Source of the DNA: Candidatus Methanophagales archaeon
GTDB taxonomy: Archaea > Halobacteriota > Syntropharchaeia > Alkanophagales > Methanospirareceae
Assembly: GCA_003336485.1 (NCBI GenBank)
Contig: QENH01000195.1
Location: forward strand, 1 to 52,990
Reading direction: 5' to 3'
Length of the DNA stretch: 52,990 bases
The notes beneath the pieces are model-generated. The model did no database searches, had not been told where the DNA came from, and saw only the letters and a program-made list of their open reading frames with translations. This document shows positions 43,268-52,795 of this stretch, piece by piece; position 1 is the first letter of the stretch, and each line of letters opens with the position of its first letter. Made by a program: the position numbers and the translations under genes.

Positions 43268-43843
43268 ATGCGATTGGTCATAGGAATAACCGGTGCAAGT
43301 GGTGCGATATACGCGAAGCGGCTATTGGAAGTGCTAAACGCCAAAAACGTGGAGGTTGATTTGGTCATAACGCCAGCAGGGGAATACACCATAAAACATG
43401 AACTTGGAGTTACCAGCGAAGAGCTAGGCACTCTTGCAACCGCATGCTGGGATAATTCGGATACCGCTGCGGACATTGCTAGCGGATCACAATTAAGAGA
43501 CGGTATGGTGATAGTACCCTGCACGATGAATGTAGTGGCAAAGATGGCTCATGGTATTTCGGATACTCTGCTTTTACGTTCTTTTGATGTGATGCTGAAA
43601 GAGAATAGGCGGATTCTTATTGTTCCCCGGGAGACACCCTTGAATGAGAACCATCTCGAGAATTTATTACGGCTAAAGCGAATGGGCGTGATTGTATTAC
43701 CGCCAATGGCTACTTTTTATCTTCTGCCCGAGTCCATAATGGACCTGGTGGACTTTATAGTGGCACGAATCCTTGACCAATTTGATATACCGCATAGGCT
43801 GGTTGCGAGCTGGAAAAAACCGAGAGAAGGGAAAATCAGGTAA
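43268..43843 (+). CDS. ubiX: UbiX-type flavin prenyltransferase
   Basis: The 191-residue protein has IGITGASGAIYAKRLLEVL (flavin-binding start), IVPCTMNVVAKMAHGISDTL, and the late VPRETPLNENHLENLLRLK, all hallmarks of UbiX. It makes prenylated FMN, the cofactor of UbiD decarboxylases, from FMN and dimethylallyl phosphate. It follows an isoprenyl diphosphate synthase, whose substrates overlap with its own. No ubiD gene is in this window. Confidence 0.93.
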   Translation: MRLVIGITGASGAIYAKRLLEVLNAKNVEVDLVITPAGEYTIKHELGVTSEELGTLATACWDNSDTAADIASGSQLRDGMVIVPCTMNVVAKMAHGISDTLLLRSFDVMLKENRRILIVPRETPLNENHLENLLRLKRMGVIVLPPMATFYLLPESIMDLVDFIVARILDQFDIPHRLVASWKKPREGKIR

Positions 43844-43984
43844 GAATTACGAATTGAGGGTAATGCATGTGTGTTTGGTTAAGTAGTTATGGGCCACAAA
43901 ACCAAACAAAACTAGAAGAAAAGAGATACAAAAAGTAAATTAATATTCGTGAGTTCCCTTATACGTTACATACACGATAAAAGA

Positions 43985-44725
43985 ATGAACAGACGAGAAT
44001 TAAAAGAAGAAATAGGGGACCGATTCCAGCAAGAGACGAAATATAAAAGAGGTCATCTTCCCGCATGGCACTTGGATTGGACAAGCAAACTAGATACGTA
44101 TAAGCGGTATCCCAAAGCGCCAAAAGTCCAGCTCGAACCACCGGAAGAAGGAGTGGGAGACACGCCGCTAAGAGAAGTCATGGGACGCCGTCGAAGCGTT
44201 CGGCACTTCACAGATGAAAGGGTGACAAAGTCAGAACTCTCTCAACTGTTGTGGGCAGCACAGGGTATTACCAATCCGGAATCAGGGATCAGAACCGCGC
44301 CATCAGCAGGCGCATTGTATCCGGTGGAAACGTATCTCGTGGTCAATGCCATAGAGCAAATAGAACCAGGTGTTTATCATTATGCCGTGGATAGACATGA
44401 ACTCGAACAGTTACGAGCAGGGGATTTTCGTAGCCCTGTTGCACAATCTGCCCTTGATCAAGAAATGGCGTACCATGCGAGTGTGGTCTTCGTCTGGACT
44501 GCCATCTTCGAACGGTCAAAATGGAAATACAAGCAAAGAGCATATCGCTACATATATCTGGATGCAGGACATATAGCACAGAACGTAGCGTTAGCTGCCG
44601 TTGCACTGAATCTAGGTAGTTGCCAGGTGGGTGCGCTCTACGATGACGAGGTGAACGCTTTGTTGGGTATAGATGGCACAGAGGAGAGTGTGGTTTACAT
44701 GACTGTTGTCGGAAAGGCGAAATAG
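43985..44725 (+). CDS. SagB/ThcOx-type nitroreductase-family oxidoreductase
   Basis: The protein of about 246 residues starts MNRRELKEEIGDRFQQET, the family N-terminus; GTG 43949 is possible. The FMN fold shows RRRSVRHFTDERVTKSELSQ, then LLWAAQGIT, and TAPSAGALYPVETYLVV. The late AGHIAQNVALAAVALNLG completes the SagB-type pattern. Relatives oxidise azoline rings in peptides, but stand-alone archaeal copies are of unknown function. No precursor peptide or cyclodehydratase gene is visible around it. Confidence 0.85.
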   Translation: MNRRELKEEIGDRFQQETKYKRGHLPAWHLDWTSKLDTYKRYPKAPKVQLEPPEEGVGDTPLREVMGRRRSVRHFTDERVTKSELSQLLWAAQGITNPESGIRTAPSAGALYPVETYLVVNAIEQIEPGVYHYAVDRHELEQLRAGDFRSPVAQSALDQEMAYHASVVFVWTAIFERSKWKYKQRAYRYIYLDAGHIAQNVALAAVALNLGSCQVGALYDDEVNALLGIDGTEESVVYMTVVGKAK

Positions 44726-44991
44726 GCGGGGATTAGCGTTTTATAGGCTGCCATATCGTGTATCTGTATTAACTCGTAATCTAAGGATCAATACACAGTC
44801 ATAATCTGTCAAAAGCGTTACATACTCGTAGCCTAACAACGCTTAAAGTCAGGTTATAAGCATAATGGATCACAAGAACTTCTCGTTTTTTATGGATTGA
44901 CGCGGGAAAAAACGAAAAATATTTAATGTGTACTAAATTGATTTAATGGCAGAAAGTTTAATAAATAGAAGAGAAAAAGAGGTAAAAGAAA

Positions 44992-45414
44992 ATGGCTGAA
45001 GCGGAAGATAGAACTGAAAATGGAGTAGAGACTACTGTGGTTTTGATGGGACATGGGAGCAAATTGCCGTATAACGAAGAAGTGTTAGTGGGGCTGAGGG
45101 AGCGAATGGAGATGCGAGGGACATTTAAAGATGTGAAAGTAGCATTTATGCAATTGAACTCGCCGAGTATAGTAGACGTGTTAAGAGCACTGGCTAAGGA
45201 CGGGAAGAAGAATATAGTGGCTCTGCCTGTTTTCTTGGCTGACGGTGCACATACCACAGAGGACATTCCAGAGACGTTTAAGATAGCATTCGAGGGCGAA
45301 TGGGCTGAGGTAGGACGTGATGTGAAACTAACTTACGCGAAGCCAATAGGTGTGGACGAGCGGATTGTGGATATTTTAGTGGACCGAGTAAAAGAAGCAG
45401 TGGAAGGGGAATGA
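44992..45414 (+). CDS. cfbA: Sirohydrochlorin cobalt/nickel chelatase (short CbiX, CfbA-like)
   Basis: The 140-residue protein is the short CbiX type: VVLMGHGSKLPYNEEVL with the first metal His, and VFLADGAHTTEDIP with the second. It inserts cobalt for cobamides or nickel for F430, the methyl-CoM reductase cofactor. Short archaeal members do both, so the symbol is a best guess. GAGGT at 44979-44983 sits 8 bases before the ATG. It is the only window gene that hints at methyl-CoM chemistry. Confidence 0.85.
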   Translation: MAEAEDRTENGVETTVVLMGHGSKLPYNEEVLVGLRERMEMRGTFKDVKVAFMQLNSPSIVDVLRALAKDGKKNIVALPVFLADGAHTTEDIPETFKIAFEGEWAEVGRDVKLTYAKPIGVDERIVDILVDRVKEAVEGE

Positions 45415-45742
45415 GGTAATTAAGGAGGCGAAAGGCAAATAAAATAGGTTTGGATACTTTTCGTATAAGAGACCTAGATGAGTTCACACGGGGAAGCGGT
45501 GCGGAATCGCCGCCTTCTCTTGTTGTGTCTGTGGTGTGATAGGGGGGGATTTGTACTGCAGTATGAGCGGGATAACCTTCTGTAGTTAAATCATCATATC
45601 GCCCATTTTTTTCATGTCATCTACGAGATCATCCTATTTTTATTCTGTCCTTTTAAAAATTTCTATTTTTATCTGAAAGGAAAGCGATATAAAAGTTACT
45701 GCAACATGTCTGTGGACACTACAGCTAACGAATAAAGTGTGC
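45415..45742. other. Gap of 328 bp between convergent genes
   Basis: Just after the chelatase stop lies a strong Shine-Dalgarno-like AAGGAGGCG at 45422-45430, but no proper start codon follows at the right distance. One frame reads about 30 codons (IGLDTFRIRDLDEFTRG, from a TTG) and ends in valines. This may be the start of a lost gene in the chelatase operon. The remainder is AT-rich with nothing recognised. Confidence 0.4.
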
Positions 45743-47278
45743 TCACATCTTCTCAATGAACTGCATCAGCAGTCGGGTCAGCGCAGGTGTCTGTCGTTCT
45801 GAAATCATGGATTCTGCAGGGTCAATGCTACGCAAGGTGCCCACGGGCTCATCACGTTCGTCAGCAATCGTTGCTTTCCACTTTGCCACTTCTTCCCAAA
45901 TATTCATAGTGCCGCTACGTTTGCAGTGATAGAGAATGAACTGGCAGGTGACCTTGCCACCTTCCAGATGTCCTGTGACGGATATGTCGCGGGGTGCTAG
46001 TTCGTCGCGCAGCAATCCTATAATTTGTTGCAACAGCGCGTGGGCCAGAAGTGTCACTTGCTCCTGCAGTTTCTCTGCGTTCTCATGCCTGTGACGAGCC
46101 GCGACTACCTTGTTTAGAGCATCAACAATCTCGCCCGTTACCTGCACTTCTTTGATTTGCTCGCCATGAACAGGGTCGTAGGCGCTGAGGTAGAGGTATG
46201 CAATCTTGCGTATAGCCGGTTCAAGTTCGATCTTACGGCAGTGGTGGGTGCAATACTGACAGTGCTCCGGTGGCTCTTCTTCCTTCGCCTCCATCTGCCA
46301 TTTCTTGTGGTGTTTGGTAATTGTATAGTGACGGATGATGAGGGTTATGCAACCTAATGCGGCAATCGTAACCACGATCAAGATAAGCGGTACCTGATCT
46401 GGCTCAGGGAGCACAGGTGTAGTCGTAGGGGATGGAGATGGCTCAGTCGGTGGTGGAGTCACTTCAAGCGGGGGGATAAAGATACTGGGCGTCCACCCTA
46501 CATTGTTCCTTTCATCTATCTCTTGGATCATGCCTTCGGGATTGAAAGCAGGAACCAAGCTTTCTCGACCTGGCCAGTCGTGCTGTGGATCCCCTGCATA
46601 AACTCTTGTCTGATCGGCTCTAGAGTCACCGTGATTCGCGATTTCCACGAGCAGTTGCAGTACCAGTCCATCATCTTCAAATGCCCAGTTCTCCGCGGAT
46701 AAAATCGCTAAGTCCGGCCCCTTTTGAGTCGGTAGTGGTTCTGTCTCCCGTAAGTCCCAGAACTTGTTGCCTGTCAGCGTCTGATCCTTCAATGGGCGGT
46801 TAAGGTTATACTCAATCTCGTTGCTGGACCTCACCACCCCATTAACGGACGTCGCGCCAACAGATACATAGCCCGGCAGGTCAGTTTCACGGATGAAATA
46901 GTACTCATAACCCTCCGGGACCGCTATGCCGTACCAACCGTACTCATCGGCCGTAGTACTTGCAGCAATCCAGACACCAGGGTTCGGGTAAGGGTCGTTA
47001 GCGCCGTAGACGGACACGGTGACGCCATCTAAAGGGCGTTTTTCGGTGCCAACCTCGCCTTCGTAGACCCGACCTTCTAAGGTCCAACTGATTGGCGTTG
47101 GTTGTGTGCTCATAACAGCAATGTTGTCCACCGCGGCATCTAAGTCATATCTACCCACATTAAAGTTCTCCGGATAGTGCACAACCTCCTCGGAACTCTG
47201 GGCATGACCGGGCGTGAGAGCCACCGCCAGAATCATGACTAATAGCAATAGAGTTGGGAAGGCTAGATGTTCGCTCAT
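45743..47278 (-). CDS. Secreted CARDB-like domain, transmembrane helix and Cys-rich cytoplasmic domain
   Basis: The 511-residue protein has a signal peptide (6-27), an extracellular part with a SpaA/Cna-like beta-sandwich (about 67-165) and a CARDB-like domain (about 185-265, ending EIDERNN), and a Pro/Thr linker. A membrane helix follows (about 297-318), then a cytoplasmic domain with clustered cysteines and histidines (HCQYCTHHCRKIELEP) and two long helices. The layout is that of a single-pass receptor. I do not know the cytoplasmic family; it may bind zinc. A GGT before the ATG is the only ribosome binding site hint. Function is unknown. Confidence 0.65.
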   Translation of the reverse strand: MSEHLAFPTLLLLVMILAVALTPGHAQSSEEVVHYPENFNVGRYDLDAAVDNIAVMSTQPTPISWTLEGRVYEGEVGTEKRPLDGVTVSVYGANDPYPNPGVWIAASTTADEYGWYGIAVPEGYEYYFIRETDLPGYVSVGATSVNGVVRSSNEIEYNLNRPLKDQTLTGNKFWDLRETEPLPTQKGPDLAILSAENWAFEDDGLVLQLLVEIANHGDSRADQTRVYAGDPQHDWPGRESLVPAFNPEGMIQEIDERNNVGWTPSIFIPPLEVTPPPTEPSPSPTTTPVLPEPDQVPLILIVVTIAALGCITLIIRHYTITKHHKKWQMEAKEEEPPEHCQYCTHHCRKIELEPAIRKIAYLYLSAYDPVHGEQIKEVQVTGEIVDALNKVVAARHRHENAEKLQEQVTLLAHALLQQIIGLLRDELAPRDISVTGHLEGGKVTCQFILYHCKRSGTMNIWEEVAKWKATIADERDEPVGTLRSIDPAESMISERQTPALTRLLMQFIEKM

Positions 47279-47297
47279 TTATTTACCTAAAATATGT

Positions 47298-49211
47298 CTA
47301 TAGCCCTTTCATCATCTGTTTGAACTCTTCGTAAACGGCCTTTACTTCATCTACCGAAGCTTCATCCTCCAAAGTGCTAAGGTCTCCTAGAGGTTTACCC
47401 ATTATAATAGTTTTTAAAACACGTCTCATTATCTTACCCGACCTTGTTTTGGGTAGTTTTTCCACGAAGTAAATCTCATGTGGCGTAGCAATAGGACCTA
47501 TTTGCTTACGAACTTCCTTGATTATTTCTTGTTTCAGATTCTCTGCGGGCTTATAGCCTTCTTTTAATATAGCAAAGACGACGATATTCTCTCCTTTTGT
47601 AGGGTCGGGCGTGCCAATGACAGCAGCCTCTGCTACAAATGGTGTCGTAACAACAGCACCTTCTACCTCGGCAGTACCCAACCGATGCCCGGCTACTTTT
47701 AGCACTTCATCTGTCCTGCCAAGCAACCAGAAGTAGCCATCTTCGTCCTTTATCGCATAATCGCCGGTATAAAACATACCGTTAAATTTAGACCAGTAGA
47801 CCTCTTTGTACCTTTCAGGGTCTTTGTACAGCCCCATCAACATGCCAGGCCAGGGTTTTTGGATTACCAAATGGCCTTTTATACCCCTGTCTACGGGATT
47901 GCCTTCCTCGTCTACTACCTCTGCGTCTATACCGGGTAAAGGTAAGGTTGCAGAACCCGGCTTAAGAGGCACGAGTTCTATACCAGGTACGGGAGAAATC
48001 ATTATCCCTCCGGTCTCTGTCTGCCACCAGGTATCTACTATCGGACATCTCTCGCCCCCTATATACTTGTAATACCATTCCCATACTTCAGGATTGATGA
48101 CCTCGCCGACCGAGCCGAGGATTTTTAAACTGCTCAAATTATATCTCTTTATTCGCTCTTCTCCATAACGCATAAACATCTTGATTGCAGTGGGAGAGGT
48201 ATAAAAGATAGAGACACCATACTTCTCGATAATCTCCCACCATCTATCCTGATTCGGGAAATCTGGTGCTCCTTCATACATGAGTACTGTTGCACCATGA
48301 AGTAATGGTGCATAAACTATGTATGTATGTCCTGTCACCCAACCCACATCTGCCGTGCACCAATAGACCGACTCATCTGATATGTCAAAGACCCATTTGT
48401 AGGTGGCATAAATGTAGGCCAAATATCCGCCTGTTGAGTGGACGACCCCTTTGGGCTTTCCCGTTGTTCCAGACGTGTAGAGGATATACAATGGATGCGT
48501 AGCGTCCAATTGCTTTGGTTCTACATATTCATCGGCATCTTTTATTAAATCATGATATAGGTGGTCTCTACCCGCCACCATATTTATATCTTCTTCTGTC
48601 CGTTTTATCACAACTACATTCTCTATGGTCGGAGTAGTCTTCATAGCTTCGTCAACGATCGTTTTTAGCGGTATGTATTTCCCCCGTCTTCTTCCAACGT
48701 CCGCGCATATCAACACTTCGGCCGATGTGTCATTGATCCTATCTGCCAGTGCCTGGCTACTGAACCCTGAAAATACAACGGTATGGATAGCACCTATTCT
48801 TGCTGTTGCGAGCATGGCGATCGCAAGTTCAGGAATCATAGGTAAGTATAATATCACTCGATCGCCCTTTTTCACGCCAAGATGCTCCAGCATGGATGCA
48901 AACCGGTTCACTTCACGATAGAGTTGAAAATAGCTGAATGCTTTTGTATTGCCTTCTTCATCTTCCCAATACAAAGCCACTTTATTCTTATGCCAGGAAG
49001 ATAAATGACTATCCACGCATAGGTAAGATGCATTGAGCCTACCACCAACGAACCATTTTGCAAATGGCTCTTCCCATTCGAGTACCTTCTCCCAGGGTTT
49101 AAACCATTCTAGATTTGTCGCTTCTTTCGCCCAGAAACGTTCTATGTCTGCGGTTGCACTCTTTTGCAAGTCTATATACCCTTTTACTGGATAAAATTTC
49201 GCTTTTTCCAT
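47298..49211 (-). CDS. acs: Acetyl-CoA synthetase, AMP-forming
   Basis: The 637-residue enzyme activates acetate with ATP and CoA. It has the AMP-binding signature YTSGTTGKPKGVVHS, VYWCTADVGWVTGHTYIVY, TWWQTETGG, the TGDYAIKDEDGYFWLLGRTD hinge with KVAGHRLGTAE, and the catalytic Lys in PKTRSGKIMRR. The start at 49211 has AAGGTGG 8 bases upstream; a GTG at 49223 adds four residues. All catalytic residues are intact. It is downstream of a divergent PLP enzyme gene. Confidence 0.95.
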   Translation of the reverse strand: MEKAKFYPVKGYIDLQKSATADIERFWAKEATNLEWFKPWEKVLEWEEPFAKWFVGGRLNASYLCVDSHLSSWHKNKVALYWEDEEGNTKAFSYFQLYREVNRFASMLEHLGVKKGDRVILYLPMIPELAIAMLATARIGAIHTVVFSGFSSQALADRINDTSAEVLICADVGRRRGKYIPLKTIVDEAMKTTPTIENVVVIKRTEEDINMVAGRDHLYHDLIKDADEYVEPKQLDATHPLYILYTSGTTGKPKGVVHSTGGYLAYIYATYKWVFDISDESVYWCTADVGWVTGHTYIVYAPLLHGATVLMYEGAPDFPNQDRWWEIIEKYGVSIFYTSPTAIKMFMRYGEERIKRYNLSSLKILGSVGEVINPEVWEWYYKYIGGERCPIVDTWWQTETGGIMISPVPGIELVPLKPGSATLPLPGIDAEVVDEEGNPVDRGIKGHLVIQKPWPGMLMGLYKDPERYKEVYWSKFNGMFYTGDYAIKDEDGYFWLLGRTDEVLKVAGHRLGTAEVEGAVVTTPFVAEAAVIGTPDPTKGENIVVFAILKEGYKPAENLKQEIIKEVRKQIGPIATPHEIYFVEKLPKTRSGKIMRRVLKTIIMGKPLGDLSTLEDEASVDEVKAVYEEFKQMMKGL

Positions 49212-49345
49212 GATTAATGCCACCTTCTTTTAACTTCAATTTGTATATATAGAATGAAAGTACATAAAAATATCAAAAGTAATATGTACGCCCGGTAAAT
49301 AATGTATTATCCGGAAACAATGGGTTTGAGTGGTGGTCGATAGAG

Positions 49346-50533
49346 ATGAAAAAGGAGAAGAAGTTTGGCACGCTCTGTGTTCATGCGGGAGAAGGGACCG
49401 ACAGGCTGCATGGGGCACATACAACGCCGATATATCAGACGTCCACATTTGTATATGACAATGCCGAGCAAGGAGCCGCAAGGTTCGCCGGTGAAGAAGA
49501 CGGATATACGTATATACGTGTAGCGCCAAACACACCCACACACGCAGCTTTTGTTAATAAAATCGCGGCTCTCGAAGGTGGAGAAAGTGGTCAAACATTC
49601 TCATCGGGCATGGCCGCCATAACCGCTGTTGCACTTTCACAATTAGAAAAGGGCGATCATCTAATCACCACAGAGGTCACTTACGGTTCCACGCACGAGT
49701 TGTTCTCGTCAATTCTACCCAAGTTCGGCATAGAGGTCAGTTTTGTCGATACTAGAGATCTCGAAAAAGTGAAGAAGAACTTGAGAAGAAACACAAAAAT
49801 GATCTTCTTAGAGACGCCTGCAAACCCTACCCTGATCATCAGTGACATCAAAGAGCTATGCAATATGGCCCGGGAAATCAGTGCTCTCTCGGTCGTTGAC
49901 AACACATTTGCAACGCCTCGGTTTCAGAGAGCGTTGAAATTGGGTGCGGACGTTGTTGTTCATAGCAGTACAAAGTACATAGGCGGTCACGCCGATCTGT
50001 TAGGTGGCGTTATTGTCAGCAGTAAAGAATTTATCAAATGCATGACTCCTTTCGTTAATACTACTGGCGCAACTATGGGCCCGCATGAAGCTTGGTTGTG
50101 TGCCCGCGGATTGAAGACGCTACACTTGAGGATGGAGAAACACGCTAGTAATGCAATGAAAGTGGCTCAGTTCCTGGAGGCACATCCCAAAATCGAGTGG
50201 GTTCGATACCCCGGATTGCCAAGCCACCCCCAACATGAACTCGCGAAAAAGCAGATGAGCGGTTTTGGTGGCATGATCTCTTTTGGTATTAAGGGCGGCA
50301 TAGATGCGGGCCGTAAACTCCTGAACCACGTTGAACTGTGTACCTTAGCCGTTAGTCTCGGTTCCGTGGATACTTTAATTCAACATCCTGCATATATGAC
50401 ACACGCGAATATACCCCGGGAGATCAAGTTGAAGACGGGAATAACCGATGATTTGGTGCGGATCTCTGTTGGTATAGAGGAGCCGGAAGACATAATCGCC
50501 GATCTGGATCAAGCATTAGCTTCCAGCTCCTGA
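49346..50533 (+). CDS. Cys/Met metabolism PLP enzyme (methionine gamma-lyase/O-acetylhomoserine sulfhydrylase family)
   Basis: The 395-residue PLP enzyme starts with GTLCVHAGEGTDRLHGAHTT. It has TSTFVYDNAEQGAARFAG, FLETPANPTLIISDI, VVDNTFATPRFQRAL, and the PLP lysine in HSSTKYIGGHADLLGG. The C-terminal CTLAVSLGSVDTLIQHPAYM is standard. It acts on methionine, homocysteine or O-acetylhomoserine; the exact reaction cannot be told by eye. GGTGG lies about 10 bases upstream of the ATG. Confidence 0.9.
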   Translation: MKKEKKFGTLCVHAGEGTDRLHGAHTTPIYQTSTFVYDNAEQGAARFAGEEDGYTYIRVAPNTPTHAAFVNKIAALEGGESGQTFSSGMAAITAVALSQLEKGDHLITTEVTYGSTHELFSSILPKFGIEVSFVDTRDLEKVKKNLRRNTKMIFLETPANPTLIISDIKELCNMAREISALSVVDNTFATPRFQRALKLGADVVVHSSTKYIGGHADLLGGVIVSSKEFIKCMTPFVNTTGATMGPHEAWLCARGLKTLHLRMEKHASNAMKVAQFLEAHPKIEWVRYPGLPSHPQHELAKKQMSGFGGMISFGIKGGIDAGRKLLNHVELCTLAVSLGSVDTLIQHPAYMTHANIPREIKLKTGITDDLVRISVGIEEPEDIIADLDQALASSS

Positions 50534-50654
50534 AGGTGACGACTTCTCGCTGACACTATACGGACGGGGAGCGATCGTTAAGGTTTTTATATAGCACAGT
50601 AAAAATTTGAAAACAAAATAAAATAATAAAAAAAATCAAAATGATTATTTAGCC

Positions 50655-50745
50655 ACCGAGACCACCGAGCGCACATAGCATAGGGGAAATACTCAGTGCT
50701 CTCGGTGTACTCTGTGGCAGAAACTGTACTTTATATACAAGCACA
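50655..50745 (+). repeat. Dispersed intergenic repeat, copy E (variant)
   Basis: CCACCGAGACCACCGAG and CTCGGTGTACTCTGTGGC form a degenerate inverted/direct stretch, followed by AGAAACTGTACTTTATATAC, which matches the tail of the other copies (AGAAGTTATACTTTATACAC). It lies in the convergent gap between the PLP enzyme and cca genes. An AT-rich run, AAAATAAAATAATAAAAAAA, precedes it. Confidence 0.5.
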
Positions 50746-50771
50746 AAAATCAATTTTATAGCCGTTCTCAA

Positions 50772-52136
50772 TCAAATCCCACGGAAATAACTGCTTAAGA
50801 AATAGCCGATGCCATCAACGAATCTTATCTCTTCGTTCCTTAACACCTCATAGCCACGGCCTATTGATTCCGATACGTCTTTGCCCAAACTGCAGGAGAT
50901 CAGCTCGTTCTTTAATAGGCTGACTACATCGGTATATCTCCGCTCTACTTCTACTGTATACCGACCGTTCACAATAAATAGCCGGTGAGTAGACGCATAT
51001 ATATTTTTGAACTGTTCAGAATGATATTTGGAAGTAACAGGGGGACCCATATGCTCCTTCAGCCGCGGTAGAGACCATATGAGCAATTCGAATAGCAAAA
51101 ACGCTTTGCCGCTTTCTACAGCTACATCGCTCCCATATACCTTGAATCCGGCACGTTCTATCAGATTAGTAATAGATACCTCAGCTTTACGCAACTGCGG
51201 GAATAATATGTCCTCTACCGTTTCGGGCGCTTCAAACAGGACCATCACGAACACAGTGCCCCGATTCTTTACTTGTTTCGCGAATTCTTCTGCACTCATC
51301 GGGTCTGGCACACGCGGTAGGAAGAATGACATCTGTGGCTGTGTCAGGAATTCACGTGCGGCATCTATAAACCGGCAGAAGGAATACTCCGATACGGCAG
51401 CCGCTACATTCCTGTTCCGGTCTACGGGATCTATAACGATAAGCGGGTCTTCGCCTTTGTATTTGCCTTTACCTTCTAGGTCGATCCTTTCGCCATAGCA
51501 CCACCGTGATGCGTTTGATAATAGCTCTACAAACGAAGAATAGTTCAGGATGAGCAATTCACAGAGATAGCCGGAGAAGCCCTTTCTCCTTAGTTCGGAG
51601 CCGTAAATATCCAAACACATCATAAACAGCTTTAGCAATAGCACGTCATCTTCCAGCCCCTGTATTCGCTCCATAATATATCCGTTATGAAACGGGGTCC
51701 TATCAACTGCGGATTTCAATGTAGATGCGTCTTTCAACGCGAAGCAGGGCACCAAGTCCGCCTCATACTCAGTTATCCGTTCGGAATCGTAGAAGTAAGC
51801 GTGTATATAGGGATGCGAGGCATATCGCTCTTCATACCTATCGGAAATGCTTTTTGCTAGTGCGAGCCCATTCTCCTTTAAAACCTCTTCGGGCACGTCT
51901 TCTGGAAACATGATGAAAATATCTATGTCCGTCTCGCCATGCACCCATGTATTTCTGGCAGTTGAGCCTACGGATATTGCATGGGCTTCTATATCCATCG
52001 CCAATGCTTTCTGGTTTATCAGATCGATTATACTGTCTGTTACAGCTTTTACTCTCGCCCGCTCGGCATCATCCGGTCTTATCCGCTCTATGACCTCGTT
52101 ACATATCCGTTTTATCTCTTCTTCCTCTTTCGTCAT
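50772..52136 (-). CDS. cca: CCA-adding tRNA nucleotidyltransferase (archaeal class I)
   Basis: The 454-residue enzyme has the class I nucleotidyltransferase motif SVGSTARNTWVHGETDIDIF with the GS and DXD catalytic elements, a third Asp in YEADLVPCFAL, and RRKGFSGYLCELLILNYSS, which is typical of archaeal CCA enzymes. It repairs and matures tRNA 3' ends. Both tRNAs here lack encoded CCA, consistent with dependence on this gene. Length is normal. Confidence 0.95.
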   Translation of the reverse strand: MTKEEEEIKRICNEVIERIRPDDAERARVKAVTDSIIDLINQKALAMDIEAHAISVGSTARNTWVHGETDIDIFIMFPEDVPEEVLKENGLALAKSISDRYEERYASHPYIHAYFYDSERITEYEADLVPCFALKDASTLKSAVDRTPFHNGYIMERIQGLEDDVLLLKLFMMCLDIYGSELRRKGFSGYLCELLILNYSSFVELLSNASRWCYGERIDLEGKGKYKGEDPLIVIDPVDRNRNVAAAVSEYSFCRFIDAAREFLTQPQMSFFLPRVPDPMSAEEFAKQVKNRGTVFVMVLFEAPETVEDILFPQLRKAEVSITNLIERAGFKVYGSDVAVESGKAFLLFELLIWSLPRLKEHMGPPVTSKYHSEQFKNIYASTHRLFIVNGRYTVEVERRYTDVVSLLKNELISCSLGKDVSESIGRGYEVLRNEEIRFVDGIGYFLSSYFRGI

Positions 52137-52540
52137 TGCATAGAAAAAGCAAACGTGAATTAATCACCAAAAGATGATTTGTGTTGGAAATAGTTAAACA
52201 TGTTCGTGTGGTTGAAGAGCTGCAATAGCGGAGTGTGAGATTTTTGATGGCGAAAGTAGGTTAATGATGGACTCTAACCGACTATTATTAATTTTAAGTC
52301 CGGATACACTCATGTCCCTGTTTTTGGCATGCATCTAAGATTTTATCTAATACTTTTTGCAGAAGGAACTTAGAAGCACCTTCTATTTCGCTTTTATAAA
52401 ACCGTTTTGTGATTTCCCTTCATACCTGTAAGATATTGGGACCAGTATCGATTTGGTGCACAAAAAATCTAATCGAAACTTCCAGTAACACTGATAAATG
52501 TCAAAAATCACCACAAGTACATCTACCGGACTATCACTAA
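52137..52540. other. 404-bp gap next to transposase debris
   Basis: No gene is supported here. Readings in all frames are broken, and no promoter or RNA fold stands out. Bases 52490-52540, before the transposase-like fragment, may contain one end of an insertion sequence, but no inverted repeat can be confirmed because the other end lies outside the window. Confidence 0.4.
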
Positions 52541-52795
52541 CTAAGAGATTATGTGCCAGATGGTGTTCAGCAGGCTATTTAGATTTTTATCGATCCATGA
52601 CTGGCGATTCTTCTTTACCCTCTGACCAAAGATACCCATGAGGTTTTCAATATGATTGTTATTATCATGAATTTGTATCTCTCTTGTCGCCAATTCAGCG
52701 AACAACGTTAGTTTGCCTGCGGTTCTGAGAATGGATTTAGCAGCCATACTATCTTTGTTCCTTGATAGTAATTCATTAGCGATTGACAATAACAC
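52541..52795 (-). pseudogene. Transposase-like fragment, C-terminal part
   Basis: The 84-codon reading ends with NNHIENLMGIFGQRVKKNRQ, then SWIDKNLNSLLNTIWHIIS. The N-N-x-I-E-N-L-M-G-x-F-G-Q-R-x-K block is how the catalytic Glu helix and C-terminus of a DDE transposase read; the first two acidic residues are not in this frame. It starts at a GTG without a ribosome binding site. I read it as the end of a broken insertion sequence. Confidence 0.5.

Noticed and set aside
48290-48502. Plus-strand Cys/Pro-rich reading inside acs
   Set aside because: It is antisense to the intact acetyl-CoA synthetase core.
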